Of a stretch of DNA of 64,000 nt, positions 1 through 8,706 are shown in pieces. The stretch is from Sphingobium aromaticiconvertens (GTDB lineage Bacteria; Pseudomonadota; Alphaproteobacteria; Sphingomonadales; Sphingomonadaceae). The position numbers were made by a program, and so were the translations under genes. Position 1 is the first letter of the stretch; the number at the start of each line of letters is the position of its first letter. The notes under the pieces are model-generated. The model was not told the origin of the DNA, did no database searches, and worked only from the letters and a program-made list of their open reading frames with translations. Location of the stretch: contig NZ_JBANRJ010000001.1 of NCBI RefSeq assembly GCF_037154075.1, forward strand, positions 1,855,501 through 1,919,500. Direction: 5' to 3'.

Positions 1-2247
1 CGCAAGGTCATGGCCTATGGCGCTGCGGTGGTCGTCATGGCCTTCGATGAAACGGGTCAGGCCGACACCAAGGAGCGCAAGGTCGAGATTTGCGGCCGCG
101 CTTATGATTTGTTGATGGATATCGGCTTCCCGCCCGAAGATATCATCTTCGATCCCAATATCTTCGCGGTGGCGACGGGGATCGAGGAGCATAATAATTA
201 CGGCGTCGACTTCATCGAGGCGTGCAGGGAGATCAAGGTCCGTTGCCCGCATGTCCATATTTCGGGCGGCCTGTCGAACCTCAGCTTCTCCTTTCGCGGC
301 AATGAGCCGGTGCGGCGGGCGATGCACAGCATCTTCCTCTACCACGCCATTCCGGCAGGCATGGACATGGGCATCGTCAATGCCGGGCAGCTTGATGTCT
401 ATGACACGATCGATCCCGAACTGCGCGAGGCGTGTGAGGATGTGATCCTCAACCGGCCGCAGCGCGACCCGGAGATCACGCCGACCGAGCGGCTGGTTAC
501 GCTGGCCGAGAAGTTTCGTGGCACCGATGCGGGCGCGGAAAAGGCGGCGGAGGAATGGCGCGGCTGGCCAGTGTCCAAGCGGCTGGAACATGCGCTGGTC
601 AAGGGCATCGACATGTATGTGGTCGAGGATACCGAGGAAGCGCGACTGGTCGCGGCCAAGCCGATCGAGGTGATCGAAGGGCCGCTGATGGATGGCATGA
701 ACGTGGTCGGCGACCTGTTCGGCGCGGGCAAGATGTTCCTGCCGCAGGTGGTGAAATCCGCCCGCGTGATGAAGAAGGCGGTCGCGCATCTTCTGCCCTA
801 TATCGAGGCGGCGAAGGAACCGGGCGCCAAGGGCAAGGGCCGGATCATCATGGCGACGGTCAAGGGCGACGTGCATGACATCGGCAAGAATATCGTCGGC
901 GTCGTGCTTCAGTGCAATGGTTTCGAGGTGATCGATCTGGGCGTCATGGTCGCCTGGCAGGACATCATCAGGGCGGCGAACGAAAATGACGCCGACATGA
1001 TCGGCCTGTCCGGCCTCATCACCCCCTCGCTGGACGAGATGGTGACGGTGGCGCAGGAAATGCAGCGCGCCGACATGACCATGCCGCTGCTGATCGGCGG
1101 TGCGACCACATCGAAAGTGCATACCGCGCTCCGCATCGACCCGGCCTTTGCCGGCCCGGTCGTGCATGTGCTGGACGCCAGCCGTGCGGTTGGCGTGGCG
1201 ACGGCGCTGGTCAGCGAGACGCAGAAGGCCGACTTCGTTCAGAAGACCAAGGACGATTATGAGCATGTCCGCGTCGCCCGCGCCAACAAGGGGCAAAGCG
1301 CGCTGGTGCCGATCGAGGATGCGCGCGCCAACGCATTCGAGATTGACGAAAATCTGAAGCCGCCACGTCCGCGCCTGCCCGGCGTCCATCAGTTTCCCGA
1401 TTGGGATCTGAAGGATCTGCGTGAGTATATCGACTGGACGCCTTTCTTCCGCGCCTGGGAACTGGCGGGCAATTATCCCGCCATTCTGACCGATGAGGTT
1501 GTCGGCGAAAGCGCGTCCAGCCTGTTCGCCGATGCGCAGGCGATGCTGGACAAGGTCATCAATGAAAAATGGCTGACGGCGCGCGGTGTCGCGGGCCTGT
1601 GGCCGTGCCGCCGCGAGGACGACGATATCGTCGTCCATGTCGAGGATGAAAAGCATTTCCGCCTGCCGATGCTGCGCCAGCAGATCCAGAAGCGCGAAGG
1701 GCGGGCCAATATGTGCCTCGCCGATTTCATCAGCCATGATGGCGACTGGATGGGTGGCTTTGCGGTTGGTATCCACGGGATCGAGCCGCATCTGGCGCGG
1801 TTCAAGAATGCGATCGACGACTATTCGGACATTTTGCTCAAGGCGCTGGCCGATCGTCTGGCCGAAGCCTTTGCCGAGCGGCTGCACCATTATGTCCGCA
1901 CCGCACTGTGGGGCTATGCGGAGGGCGAGCAACTGACGAATGAGGCGCTGATCCGCGAACAATATCGCGGTATCCGTCCGGCGCCCGGCTATCCGGCCTG
2001 CCCGGAGCATAGTTTGAAGCCGATCCTCTTCAAAATGCTGGACGCGCACAAGGCGACCGGCATCTCGCTGACCGAAAGTTTCGCGATGCTGCCGACGGCG
2101 GCGGTCAGCGGTTTCTACTTCGGCCATCCGCAGGCAGAATATTTCGGCGTGGCGCGCGTGGGCCGCGACCAGTTGGAGGAATATGCGACCCGGCGCGGCA
2201 TCGACCTGGAAACGGCGGAGCGGTATCTGCGACCCAACCTGGATTAA
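1..2247 (+). CDS. metH: Methionine synthase, cobalamin-dependent (C-terminal part, 5' truncated by window)
   Basis: This is the cytosolic enzyme that transfers a methyl group from methyltetrahydrofolate to homocysteine via cobalamin. The frame is already open at base 1, so the start lies outside the window; 748 residues are visible. In order they show the end of the pterin-binding barrel, a helical cap, and the B12-binding domain with the DVHDIGKN motif (His near visible residue 292 would be the lower cobalt ligand). Further on are the Ser/Thr-rich loop GLSGLITPS and a C-terminal AdoMet-activation domain with [12 protein letters not shown]. The homocysteine-binding domain is not seen; in many alphaproteobacteria it is a separate upstream gene, which I cannot check here. 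The stop is followed by an approximately 90-base gap to an unrelated gene. Confidence 0.96.
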   Translation, partial: RKVMAYGAAVVVMAFDETGQADTKERKVEICGRAYDLLMDIGFPPEDIIFDPNIFAVATGIEEHNNYGVDFIEACREIKVRCPHVHISGGLSNLSFSFRGNEPVRRAMHSIFLYHAIPAGMDMGIVNAGQLDVYDTIDPELREACEDVILNRPQRDPEITPTERLVTLAEKFRGTDAGAEKAAEEWRGWPVSKRLEHALVKGIDMYVVEDTEEARLVAAKPIEVIEGPLMDGMNVVGDLFGAGKMFLPQVVKSARVMKKAVAHLLPYIEAAKEPGAKGKGRIIMATVKGDVHDIGKNIVGVVLQCNGFEVIDLGVMVAWQDIIRAANENDADMIGLSGLITPSLDEMVTVAQEMQRADMTMPLLIGGATTSKVHTALRIDPAFAGPVVHVLDASRAVGVATALVSETQKADFVQKTKDDYEHVRVARANKGQSALVPIEDARANAFEIDENLKPPRPRLPGVHQFPDWDLKDLREYIDWTPFFRAWELAGNYPAILTDEVVGESASSLFADAQAMLDKVINEKWLTARGVAGLWPCRREDDDIVVHVEDEKHFRLPMLRQQIQKREGRANMCLADFISHDGDWMGGFAVGIHGIEPHLARFKNAIDDYSDILLKALADRLAEAFAERLHHYVRTALWGYAEGEQLTNEALIREQYRGIRPAPGYPACPEHSLKPILFKMLDAHKATGISLTESFAMLPTAAVSGFYFGHPQAEYFGVARVGRDQLEEYATRRGIDLETAERYLRPNLD

Positions 2248-2341
2248 CCTGCCACTCGCCGCCTGTCCCGATCTGGGGCGGCGGCGGCGTTAACCATGTG
2301 TTAGCATTGGTGTTCCCCCTGCGCACGCGTAAGGGGCTGTC

Positions 2342-3280
2342 ATGCGTATCCTGTCCATCACCCTGTTGCTGAGCGCGGCCGTCGCCGCCACCGCCTTTGC
2401 CCAGAGCAGTAGCGGTGGCTTTACCGTTGCGGAAAGTGGCCGAAACTTCGGTACGCTTTCCGCTGCGCTGGCGGCGATCGGGGACGGGCAGGGGACGGTC
2501 GTCGTCGCGCCGGGCACCTATCGCCAATGCGCGGTCCAGCAGGGCGGGGATGTCACCATCCGCGCGCAAAATGCGGGCACGGCCATCTTCGACGGCGTGA
2601 CCTGCGAGGACAAGGCAGCGCTGGTGCTGCGTGGCCGATCCAGCAAGATAGACGGCATCGTCTTTCAGAATCTGCGCGTGCCCGACGGCAATGGCGCGGG
2701 CGTCCGGTTGGAAAGCGGCAATCTGGACGTCGCCAACAGCCTGTTCCGCAACAGTGAGGAAGGCATTTTGACCGGCGACGGAGTGGGCAATGCCATCCGC
2801 ATCGACCAGTCGACCTTCCGCCATCTGGGCCGGTGCGACCGTGACCTGTCCTGCGCGCACAGCCTGTATATCGGCCATTATGGCAGCCTGAGCGTCACCC
2901 GCTCGCGTTTTGACAGCGGCGATGGCGGGCATTATCTGAAAAGCCGTGCGGCGCGCGTGTCCATCCTGAACAATAGTTTCGACGACAGCGCCGGACGCAC
3001 CACCAATTATATGATCGACCTGTCCAACGGCGCCAGCGGCGAGATTCGCGGGAATGAGATGGTGCAGGGCCGCGACAAGGAAAATTGGAGCGCCTTCATC
3101 ACCGTTGCGCCAGAGGGCCGCGAGAATGACAGCGGGGGCCTGACGATCGATGGCAACAGCGCCTCCTTCGTCCCCGGCCTGTCGCGCCAGAGCAGCTTCA
3201 TCGCCAACTTCACCGACGATGCGGTGCGGATCGGCACGAACAAGCTGGCGAGCGGGATCAAAGTTTCCGATCGCCGCTGA
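2342..3280 (+). CDS. Secreted right-handed beta-helix repeat protein
   Basis: The 312-aa product starts with a clean Sec signal peptide (MRILSITLLLSAAVAATAFA, cleavage after AFA), so it is exported. The mature part is a series of short strands with repeating patterns such as GTYRQC, VTIRAQNAG, LDVANSLFRNS, IRIDQSTFRHL, LSVTRSRFDSG, VSILNNSFDDS and LTIDGNSAS. This is typical of parallel beta-helix (pectate-lyase-like/NosD-like) folds with stacked Asn and Ser. No catalytic residues of a named lyase family could be assigned, so the substrate, perhaps a surface polysaccharide, is unknown. Codon use matches its neighbours. The gene stands alone between metH and a small ORF. Confidence 0.75.
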   Translation: MRILSITLLLSAAVAATAFAQSSSGGFTVAESGRNFGTLSAALAAIGDGQGTVVVAPGTYRQCAVQQGGDVTIRAQNAGTAIFDGVTCEDKAALVLRGRSSKIDGIVFQNLRVPDGNGAGVRLESGNLDVANSLFRNSEEGILTGDGVGNAIRIDQSTFRHLGRCDRDLSCAHSLYIGHYGSLSVTRSRFDSGDGGHYLKSRAARVSILNNSFDDSAGRTTNYMIDLSNGASGEIRGNEMVQGRDKENWSAFITVAPEGRENDSGGLTIDGNSASFVPGLSRQSSFIANFTDDAVRIGTNKLASGIKVSDRR

Positions 3281-3320
3281 CCCCTTGCGCCCGACCTCTT
3301 GCCGGGCGACAAGCAGCGCC

Positions 3321-3524
3321 ATGCGCTCCACCAACGATACCGCCACTGTCCGCCTTTACCACCTCAGCGACGCGCAGGAAGGTGGGGCGGCGACGACGCT
3401 TTTCTACGGTTCCTTTGGCGAAGCGATGCAGATCGCGGCGCAGCAGCCGGAAGATGTGCAGGACGGCCTGTTCCTGGCCACCGACAATGATGTGGTGGCC
3501 TATATCGACTTGATCGAAAGCTAG
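3321..3524 (+). CDS. Small conserved-looking hypothetical protein (67 aa)
   Basis: A 67-aa reading frame starts at ATG 3321 and ends four bases into the convergent CAP gene, which ends at 3521. The protein is acidic, has no signal peptide or membrane segment, and contains YGSFGEAMQIAAQQPEDVQDGLFLATDNDVVAYIDLI, a beta-alpha-beta-like pattern. Its codon bias (GC at third positions) looks coding. A longer in-frame extension to 3150 lies inside the beta-helix gene and is probably spurious. I do not recognise the family; it may be a small cytosolic accessory protein. Confidence 0.55.
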   Translation: MRSTNDTATVRLYHLSDAQEGGAATTLFYGSFGEAMQIAAQQPEDVQDGLFLATDNDVVAYIDLIES

Positions 3525-4147
3525 TCGCCTGAACTGGCCAACGAGGCCGGATCGGGATCGAGCGGACGGCGACCAAAGACATTGCCCGCCGGGAAATAGC
3601 GGCAGACCAGATAGTCATTGTCGCGACCCTCGGCCAGCGCGCAGCCCATGGAGCGGGTGCCGCGCCAGATGATCTGGCTATAATGGCCGACATCCTGCCA
3701 GCGGCCCGATCGGCTGATGTCGGGCATGGGTTTGTCGGCACGGAACAGCGCCCGCTCGTCGAGGAACGCCGCCATCATCACGCGATAGTCGTAGAGGCGG
3801 CGCGCGCCCATCCAGAGATTTTCGCCGCTGGGCGTCGCCCGCGCGGTGCGGGCGGAATGGCGGAACTGACCGCTGTGGGCCATCTCATCGGCGTAGCGGG
3901 CCGCTTCCCTCGCCAGCCCTTCGTCCCAGACGAGAGCGGCAACGCCTATCGCGCGCCGTTCACCATTATGCGCGCCCAGCATCGTGTCGCGAAGGCGGGC
4001 CGGATCGCGGACCGCTTCCTCCATGCCATAATAGGCAGCGGGCATGACCCTGCGTTCAGGCTTCTCCGCCGCACCCGGCTGCGCAACGATGATCGCCAGC
4101 GCCGGTAGCGCGCGCGCCCATTTGCGTATAAAGACGCCCCCATCCAT
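3521..4147 (-). CDS. CAP-domain (SCP/PR-1-like) secreted protein
   Basis: The product (208 aa from the chosen ATG) has a short basic N-terminus and a hydrophobic stretch (RKWARALPALAIIVAQPGAA) that looks like a signal peptide. It is followed by a CAP/SCP domain with HNGERRAIGVAALVWDEGLAREA, HSGQFRHS, GENLWMG, GHYSQIIWRGTRSMGCA and YLVCRYFPAGN. These are the classic CAP signatures, with the His and Glu residues that line the CAP cavity. Bacterial CAP proteins are exported and of mostly unknown function. Upstream in-frame ATGs at 4156 and 4195 are possible, but the one at 4147 has a GGGGA about 10 bases upstream and gives a compact signal peptide. Its start codon overlaps that of the divergent hemW. 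Confidence 0.85.
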   Translation of the reverse strand: MDGGVFIRKWARALPALAIIVAQPGAAEKPERRVMPAAYYGMEEAVRDPARLRDTMLGAHNGERRAIGVAALVWDEGLAREAARYADEMAHSGQFRHSARTARATPSGENLWMGARRLYDYRVMMAAFLDERALFRADKPMPDISRSGRWQDVGHYSQIIWRGTRSMGCALAEGRDNDYLVCRYFPAGNVFGRRPLDPDPASLASSGD

Positions 4148-5336
4148 GTTGTCCATATCCCCGAAAACTGCATCCCCGCAAATCGCATCGGTCATCGCCG
4201 ATCCACTGGCCTTATATATTCATTGGCCCTTTTGCGTATCCAAATGTCCCTATTGCGATTTTAACAGCCATGTCCGTGACCGGGTGGACACACAGGAGTG
4301 GCGGACGGCGCTGCTTGCCGATCTGGCGCATGAGGCAGCGTTGACGCCGGGGCGCCGAATTGCCTCCATCTTCTTTGGCGGTGGGACTCCGTCGCTGATG
4401 CCGCCGGAAATCGTTGCGGACCTGATCGCGGCAGCGGAGCGGCTCTGGGGCCTGACCGATGATGTCGAGATCACGCTGGAGGCCAATCCCAATTCGGTGG
4501 AGGCGGCGCGCTTTGGCGACATCGCGGCGGCGGGGGTGAACCGGGTGTCGCTGGGGTTGCAGGCGCTGGATAGTGACGCGCTGCATTTTCTGGGTCGCGC
4601 GCATGACGTGGATGAGGGGCTGGCGGCGCTGGACGTGGCGCAGTCGGTCTTCGGGCGGGTCAGCTTCGACCTCATCTATGCACGGCCAGGGCAGGGTGAA
4701 GAGGCATGGGCGCGGGAACTGGACCGGGCGCTGTCCTTTGGTACCGGGCATCTCTCACTCTATCAATTGACGATCGAGCCGGGTACGCGCTTTGCTACGC
4801 TGGCGGCGCAGGGCAAGCTGGTGCCAGCCGATCCCGATCATGCCGCCGACCTGTATGAATTGACGCAGGCGCGCACGGGTGCGGCGGGCATCCCGGCCTA
4901 TGAAATCAGCAATCATGCCCGTAAAGGGCAGCAAAGCCGCCATAACCTGACCTATTGGCGCTATGGCGATTATCTGGGCATCGGGCCGGGCGCACATGGC
5001 CGTCGCGGGAAACAGGCGACGCTGCGGCATCGCAAGCCCGAGAACTGGCTGGCGGCGCTGGCCCGTAACGGCCACGGTCTTCAGAGTGAGGAGCCGCTGG
5101 GAGCGCAGGATCAGGCGCGTGAGGCGCTGCTGATGGGCTTACGTCTGGGCGAGGGCATCAATCTGGCGCGGATCGCGGCTGCCAGCGGGGTGCCGCTGGC
5201 GCAACTGGTGAATCGCGAAGCGGCAGGGCGGCTGGAAGCGCTGGGGCTGTTGATACAAGAGCGTGAACGGTTGAGGGTCGCGCCTGCGGGCATGTTGCTG
5301 CTCGACGCGATCCTGCCGCAGATCGTGGCGATCTGA
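4146..5336 (+). CDS. hemW: Radical SAM heme chaperone HemW (coproporphyrinogen-III-oxidase-like)
   Basis: The product is 396 aa. It has the radical SAM cluster motif CVSKCPYC near residues 30-37, then FFGGGTPS, EANPNS, RVSLGLQ, YQLTIEPGT and YEISNHA, all diagnostic of the HemN/HemW family. The extra Cys of true HemN is not seen, and the length fits HemW, a cytosolic/membrane-associated heme-trafficking protein rather than the oxidase. ATG 4146 was chosen because homologues start 10-20 residues before LYIHWPFC; earlier ATGs at 4044 and 4089 lie inside the opposite-strand CAP gene. In many alphaproteobacteria hemW follows rdgB, whereas here rdgB/rph are 20 kb away. It converges with blaR1, leaving 9 bases between. 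Confidence 0.92.
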   Translation: MLSISPKTASPQIASVIADPLALYIHWPFCVSKCPYCDFNSHVRDRVDTQEWRTALLADLAHEAALTPGRRIASIFFGGGTPSLMPPEIVADLIAAAERLWGLTDDVEITLEANPNSVEAARFGDIAAAGVNRVSLGLQALDSDALHFLGRAHDVDEGLAALDVAQSVFGRVSFDLIYARPGQGEEAWARELDRALSFGTGHLSLYQLTIEPGTRFATLAAQGKLVPADPDHAADLYELTQARTGAAGIPAYEISNHARKGQQSRHNLTYWRYGDYLGIGPGAHGRRGKQATLRHRKPENWLAALARNGHGLQSEEPLGAQDQAREALLMGLRLGEGINLARIAAASGVPLAQLVNREAAGRLEALGLLIQERERLRVAPAGMLLLDAILPQIVAI

Positions 5337-5345
5337 CGCGCCGGC

Positions 5346-6997
5346 TTATTCGTTGCCAGCGCGCATATTGGCGATTTCGCTATCAATATCGCGCAGTGCC
5401 TGAGCGCGGGCGAAGGCTGGCATTGAGGGGTTGCTGGCGATCTGTGCGCGGGCGGAATGCAGGCCTTTCAGCGCCGCGACATTGGCGGCGCGATCGGCGC
5501 GGGCACTCTCCTTGTCGGCCAGCCGGGACGCCCGGTCCGCTTCCGCGCTGGCGCGGTCGGCATCGTGGGACATTCGATCCGCTTGGGCACTGGCCCGGTC
5601 CGCTGTGCGTGATGCCCGGTCGATTTCCGCCTGGCAGATGCGAACGCGGATCACGCGGCGGCCATCCGCATTGACGCTTTCCTGACGCGATGCCTTACCA
5701 TTGCTGTCACAGCCATCGCTGACGTCCACCACAGGGACCATGCGAGCGATGTCGGCCTCAGTGGGAATAGAGTGCGTTTCGGTCCAACCATTTGCGCGTG
5801 TGACGGTGACGCGGTTCGACTGGTGACGCACCGCCACCGGCGGCGCTGGAGGGGCAGGTGGTATCGGGGCAACCATGTCGGCGGTGGGCGCGATGGGCGG
5901 GGTTGGTGCTGTCGGCGGGGTGGGCACCATGCGTTCGGCGTGGACCATGGCGACCGGTTCGGAGGGAGCAGCGGGTTCGGGCTGAACCGCCTCCCTCGGC
6001 GGTGCATCCGCCATCAGGTTGGTGAGCCGAGCCATGTTGACGTCGTCCACCGTGCCCGTAATTGCCGCCATTTCGCGCGCGGCGCGGCTGCCGGAAGCGG
6101 TCAGCGCCAGACCGGCGAGGGTGACGAGGGCAACGGCGGCCATGCCCCAGCTGATCCGGTGTAATGAGTCTGCGTGACTAGAAAGCATTTTGAGCCTCCC
6201 TTTGAGCGTATCGAGTCGAGTGAGATGGCAGGCAGTGGCAAATCTGGCCGCCGCGAACGGGCGACCCCCCGCGGCCTTCACGATAGCGCGCCCATAGATA
6301 TGGGCCTTGTCCTGACCGTGGTGGGCAAGGACACGGGCGTCGCAGGCCAGTTCCTGGTCAGCACGATAGGCACGCCAGGCGGCCCAGGCGATCGGATTGC
6401 ACCAGTGCAGGGCCATGATGGCCATCGCGATCATGTTGGCGAACAGGTCGCCACGCTGATGGTGGGCGCGTTCATGCGCCATCGCCATTGCCCGCTCATC
6501 GGCGTCGAAGCGAGTGTCGAAGTCGAGCGGCAGGGCGACATGGGGATGCAGGACGCCGAAGGCGAGTGGGCCGGTCGCCCGTGGACTGGCGATGATGCGG
6601 ATGCGGCCTTCCTGCCCTAACGCGACGGCATCGGCCAGCATCAGACGACGGAAACGCACATAAGTGATGGCGTGGAAAAGAAGGAAGGTCGCCGCACCCG
6701 CCATCCAGAGGCTGGCGGCTATCTCGATCCAGGGCAAGGACAGGGCATTGCCGGTCGCTGGGACTGTGGGCAGCGTAAGGGCAGAAGCGAGACCGCTTTG
6801 GTCAACCGCGCTTTGCAATGGGGTTGCCGGAGCGACAGCGCGCGGGAGGGGGGCAGGACGAGCCGCGCAAGCGGCAAGGCCCAGAGCATATAGGCTGCAC
6901 CCGCGCCCAGAAAGCGGGCGGTCGGGCGGCGAAGTAGCATCACCAGCGCCATCAACAGCGAAGTGGCGAGCAGGGTTTCAGCGATCCAGACGCTCAT
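5346..6997 (-). CDS. BlaR1-type M56 membrane metallopeptidase, with apparent frameshift
   Basis: This looks like the sensor/protease partner of the BlaI repressor encoded just upstream (ATGA overlap at 6994-6997). The first about 50 residues (MSVWIAETLLATSLLMALVM... up to LVLPP) are in one frame and the remaining 490 in another. Adding one C in the C6 run (G6 on the + strand, 6848-6853) restores a continuous 550-aa protein reading LVLPPLPRAVAPATPL. The peptidase part has HERAH as the HExxH zinc motif, DQELACDARVL, and a membrane segment near GMAAVALVTLAGLAL. In place of a penicillin-sensor domain the C-terminus is Pro-rich and then carries about six R-A-S-x-x-A-D heptads, a likely coiled coil. 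Either the shift is a sequencing error or the gene is inactive or switched. A shorter product could start at TTG 6818 but would lack the first membrane helix. Confidence 0.85.
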
Positions 6998-7362
6998 GCC
7001 TTCAACTCCTTGAGAATGGCCTCAAGCTCGGCGATGTCTTGTGCGCTCAACTGGTCCTGTTGGGCAAGATGGGCGACGAGGGGAGAGATGCGGCCACCGA
7101 ACAGGCGGTTGACGAGGCGTCCGGATTCGCTGGCGACATAATCGTCGCGGGGCACGAGCGGGCGATAAAGAAAGCGGCGACCATCCTGATCGGCGGCGAT
7201 CACATCCTTTGCCATCAGCCGGGAGAGCAGGGTCTTGACCGTCTGCACGCTCCATCCGCGTCCTTCGGCAACGCGATCGGATACTTCATTAGCCGTCAGC
7301 GGGGCGCGCTCCCAAAGCGCTTCCATGACGCTATATTCGGCATCGCTGATTTTTTCGGCCAT
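6994..7362 (-). CDS. BlaI/MecI/CopY family transcriptional repressor
   Basis: This 122-aa winged-helix repressor has the family N-terminus MAEKISDAEYSVMEALWER, a recognition helix region WSVQTVKTLLSRLMAKDVI and the C-terminal dimerisation/cleavage part. Such repressors are cleaved when the M56 partner is activated. ATG 7362 is preferred over ATG 7389 because AAAGG lies 8 bases upstream and because the upstream ATG directly abuts the operator. The gene reads into blaR1 with an ATGA overlap, a normal two-gene regulatory operon. Targets beyond itself are unknown; no beta-lactamase gene is adjacent. Confidence 0.92.
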   Translation of the reverse strand: MAEKISDAEYSVMEALWERAPLTANEVSDRVAEGRGWSVQTVKTLLSRLMAKDVIAADQDGRRFLYRPLVPRDDYVASESGRLVNRLFGGRISPLVAHLAQQDQLSAQDIAELEAILKELKA

Positions 7363-7389
7363 GGTCGTCACCTTTGTCGACTCGGTCAT

Positions 7390-7422
7390 CTACACATGTA
7401 ATCGTACTGATTACGGATGTAG
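7390..7422. promoter_or_regulatory. BlaI-type operator (inverted repeat upstream of blaI)
   Basis: Arms CTACACATGTAATC (7390-7403) and GATTACGGATGTAG (7409-7422) form an inverted repeat around a 5-base centre, matching in 11 of 14 positions with the outer CTACA/TGTAG and inner GTAATC/GATTAC perfect. The TACA...TGTA half-sites are the known BlaI/MecI recognition pattern. It lies 28 bases before the blaI start, consistent with autorepression. Confidence 0.85.
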
Positions 7423-7448
7423 TCAATCGGGTGAACGATGAATGCATG

Positions 7449-7478
7449 AAAAAAGCCGCCGAAGCGTCGGCGGCTTTT
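7449..7478 (-). terminator. Rho-independent terminator downstream of grxD
   Basis: Stem GCCGCCG (7455-7461) pairs with CGGCGGC (7468-7474) over a 6-base loop. On the minus strand it is followed by T6, and on the plus strand by T4, so it may work both ways. It would end the minus-strand bolA-grxD transcript about 190 bases after the grxD stop and insulate it from blaI. Confidence 0.8.
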
Positions 7479-7666
7479 ACACTTTGGGACAGATGTGGGA
7501 GGTCGTTAACCTCAGCATCCGCCGGATTCGGTGGATTTTTCAGAACTGGCCCGGCTGTTGCGACAGTCTTTGCATTCCCGACCGTTCACTACCGGGGGGT
7601 GCTGGCAGTCTCCGCCGCATCCCCCACCCGGGATTTCCCCAAACCCGTATCAGGTTCAGATCAGAA
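7479..7666 (-). other. Unassigned GC-rich segment between grxD stop and terminator
   Basis: These 188 bases contain no convincing ORF. Read on the minus strand they are rich in local self-complementarity (for example GGGGAAATCCCGGG, CCCCCCGG and AGGTTAACGACCT). The segment lies between the grxD stop and a strong terminator, so it would be a long 3' UTR or a separate small RNA. No known riboswitch consensus could be fitted. Confidence 0.3.
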
Positions 7667-7999
7667 TCAGGCTGCTGCGGCTACGCCCTTGTCAGCCATC
7701 AACTGGGTCAGTTCACCCGCTTCGAACATTTCCATCATGATGTCGCTGCCGCCGACAAACTCACCCTTCACATAAAGCTGGGGGATGGTCGGCCAGTCGG
7801 AAAATTCCTTGATACCCTGACGGACGCCCTGGTCCTGAAGCACGTCGACGCTGTCATAGGCGACGTTCAGATGCTCAAGGATAGCGATCGCACGGCTGGA
7901 AAAGCCACATTGCGGGAAGAGGGGCGTGCCCTTCATGAACAGCACAACGTCGCTGGCGTTCACGATATCGGCGATCCGCTGCTGCACGGCGTCGGTCAT
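7667..7999 (-). CDS. grxD: Monothiol glutaredoxin, Grx4 family
   Basis: The product is 110 aa from ATG 7999. It has KGTPLFPQCGFSSRA, where CGFS is the monothiol glutaredoxin active site, then WPTIPQLYVKGEFVGGSDI, the glutathione-binding TVP/GG region. It carries or transfers [2Fe-2S] clusters in the cytosol, usually with a BolA partner; bolA is the next gene upstream (62 bases away), which supports this. Upstream in-frame residues to 8056 lie within the gap to bolA and are not typical of the family. Confidence 0.96.
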   Translation of the reverse strand: MTDAVQQRIADIVNASDVVLFMKGTPLFPQCGFSSRAIAILEHLNVAYDSVDVLQDQGVRQGIKEFSDWPTIPQLYVKGEFVGGSDIMMEMFEAGELTQLMADKGVAAAA

Positions 8000-8061
8000 T
8001 GTTTGGGGTCCATTCCTGTCAGCGCGCCGGTTCGTCCATGGCGCGGAAAATTGCATGGTGG

Positions 8062-8295
8062 TTAGTTGGGAACCGCTGTCGTCAGTTGCAAGGCGTGGAG
8101 TACACCCCCCATGCGGCCGCCGAGTGCGGCATAGACCGCGCGCTGCTGCGCAACACGGCTCATGCCCCGGAAACTTTCCGCCACCACGCGCGCTGCATAA
8201 TGGTCGCCATCGCCCGCAAGGTCGGTGATCTCCACCTCCGCATCGGGAATGGCGGTCCGGATCATGTCGGCGATATCGTCTGCGGCCATCGGCAT
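8062..8295 (-). CDS. bolA: BolA family protein
   Basis: This small 77-aa protein has the BolA fold signature: ITDLAGDGDHYAARVVAESFRGMSRVAQQRAVYAALGGRMGGVLHALQL. His in the loop region and the C-terminal His are the usual cluster ligands shared with monothiol glutaredoxins. It is the IbaG-like short type. It precedes grxD on the same strand, so the two probably form an operon for Fe-S cluster trafficking, and follows the zeta-subunit gene by 27 bases. Confidence 0.93.
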   Translation of the reverse strand: MPMAADDIADMIRTAIPDAEVEITDLAGDGDHYAARVVAESFRGMSRVAQQRAVYAALGGRMGGVLHALQLTTAVPN

Positions 8296-8322
8296 GGGAC
8301 GGGTGTCCTTATTTCGCGTCGA

Positions 8323-8646
8323 TTATTGGGCTTCGATGAACATGCGGCGTGCGATAACCGCCTGTTCTTCCAGCGCGGCGCGCACACCCGGCTCGTCGAT
8401 CTCGATCCCGGCCGACGTCATGTCGCCCACCAGCTTGCGGATCACGTCCTCGTCACCTGCCTCTTCGAAATCGGCCTGCACGACGGACTTGGCATAGGCG
8501 TCGGTTTCTTCAGGCGTCAGGCCCATCTTCATGCCCGCCCATTCGCCCAGCAGGCGATTGCGGCGGGCCTGGATGCGGAACTGCATTTCCTGATCGTGCG
8601 CGAACATATTTTCGAATGCGCGTTCCCGGTCGTCAAAAGTCGTCAT
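8323..8646 (-). CDS. DUF1476 protein, F1Fo-ATPase inhibitory zeta subunit
   Basis: The 107-aa helical protein begins MTTFDDRERAFENMFAHDQEMQFR, the signature of DUF1476. In Paracoccus and relatives this family is the zeta subunit that blocks ATP hydrolysis by the F1 motor through its N-terminal inhibitory helix; assignment here is by family, not context. The remainder (RRNRLLGEWAGMKMGLTPEETDAYAKSVV...) is the four-helix bundle. It probably shares a transcript with bolA and grxD downstream. Strongest expression would be expected alongside respiration, but no control site was recognised. Confidence 0.88.
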   Translation of the reverse strand: MTTFDDRERAFENMFAHDQEMQFRIQARRNRLLGEWAGMKMGLTPEETDAYAKSVVQADFEEAGDEDVIRKLVGDMTSAGIEIDEPGVRAALEEQAVIARRMFIEAQ

Positions 8647-8706
8647 GGTCGTCCCTGTGGTAAAGCGAAAGACTGATTATCGAACGCGATATTATGATCG
8701 GCCGCT

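Noticed and set aside
2105-3346. Long open frame on the minus strand across the beta-helix gene (413 codons)
   Set aside because: It has no ribosome site or family motifs and is opposite a clear signal-peptide protein; high GC makes such antisense frames common.
7479-7666. TPP or cobalamin riboswitch on the minus strand
   Set aside because: Short stretches such as GAACCTGAT and GCCAGC resemble parts of those consensus sequences, but order and pairing do not fit, and it lies downstream, not upstream, of grxD.
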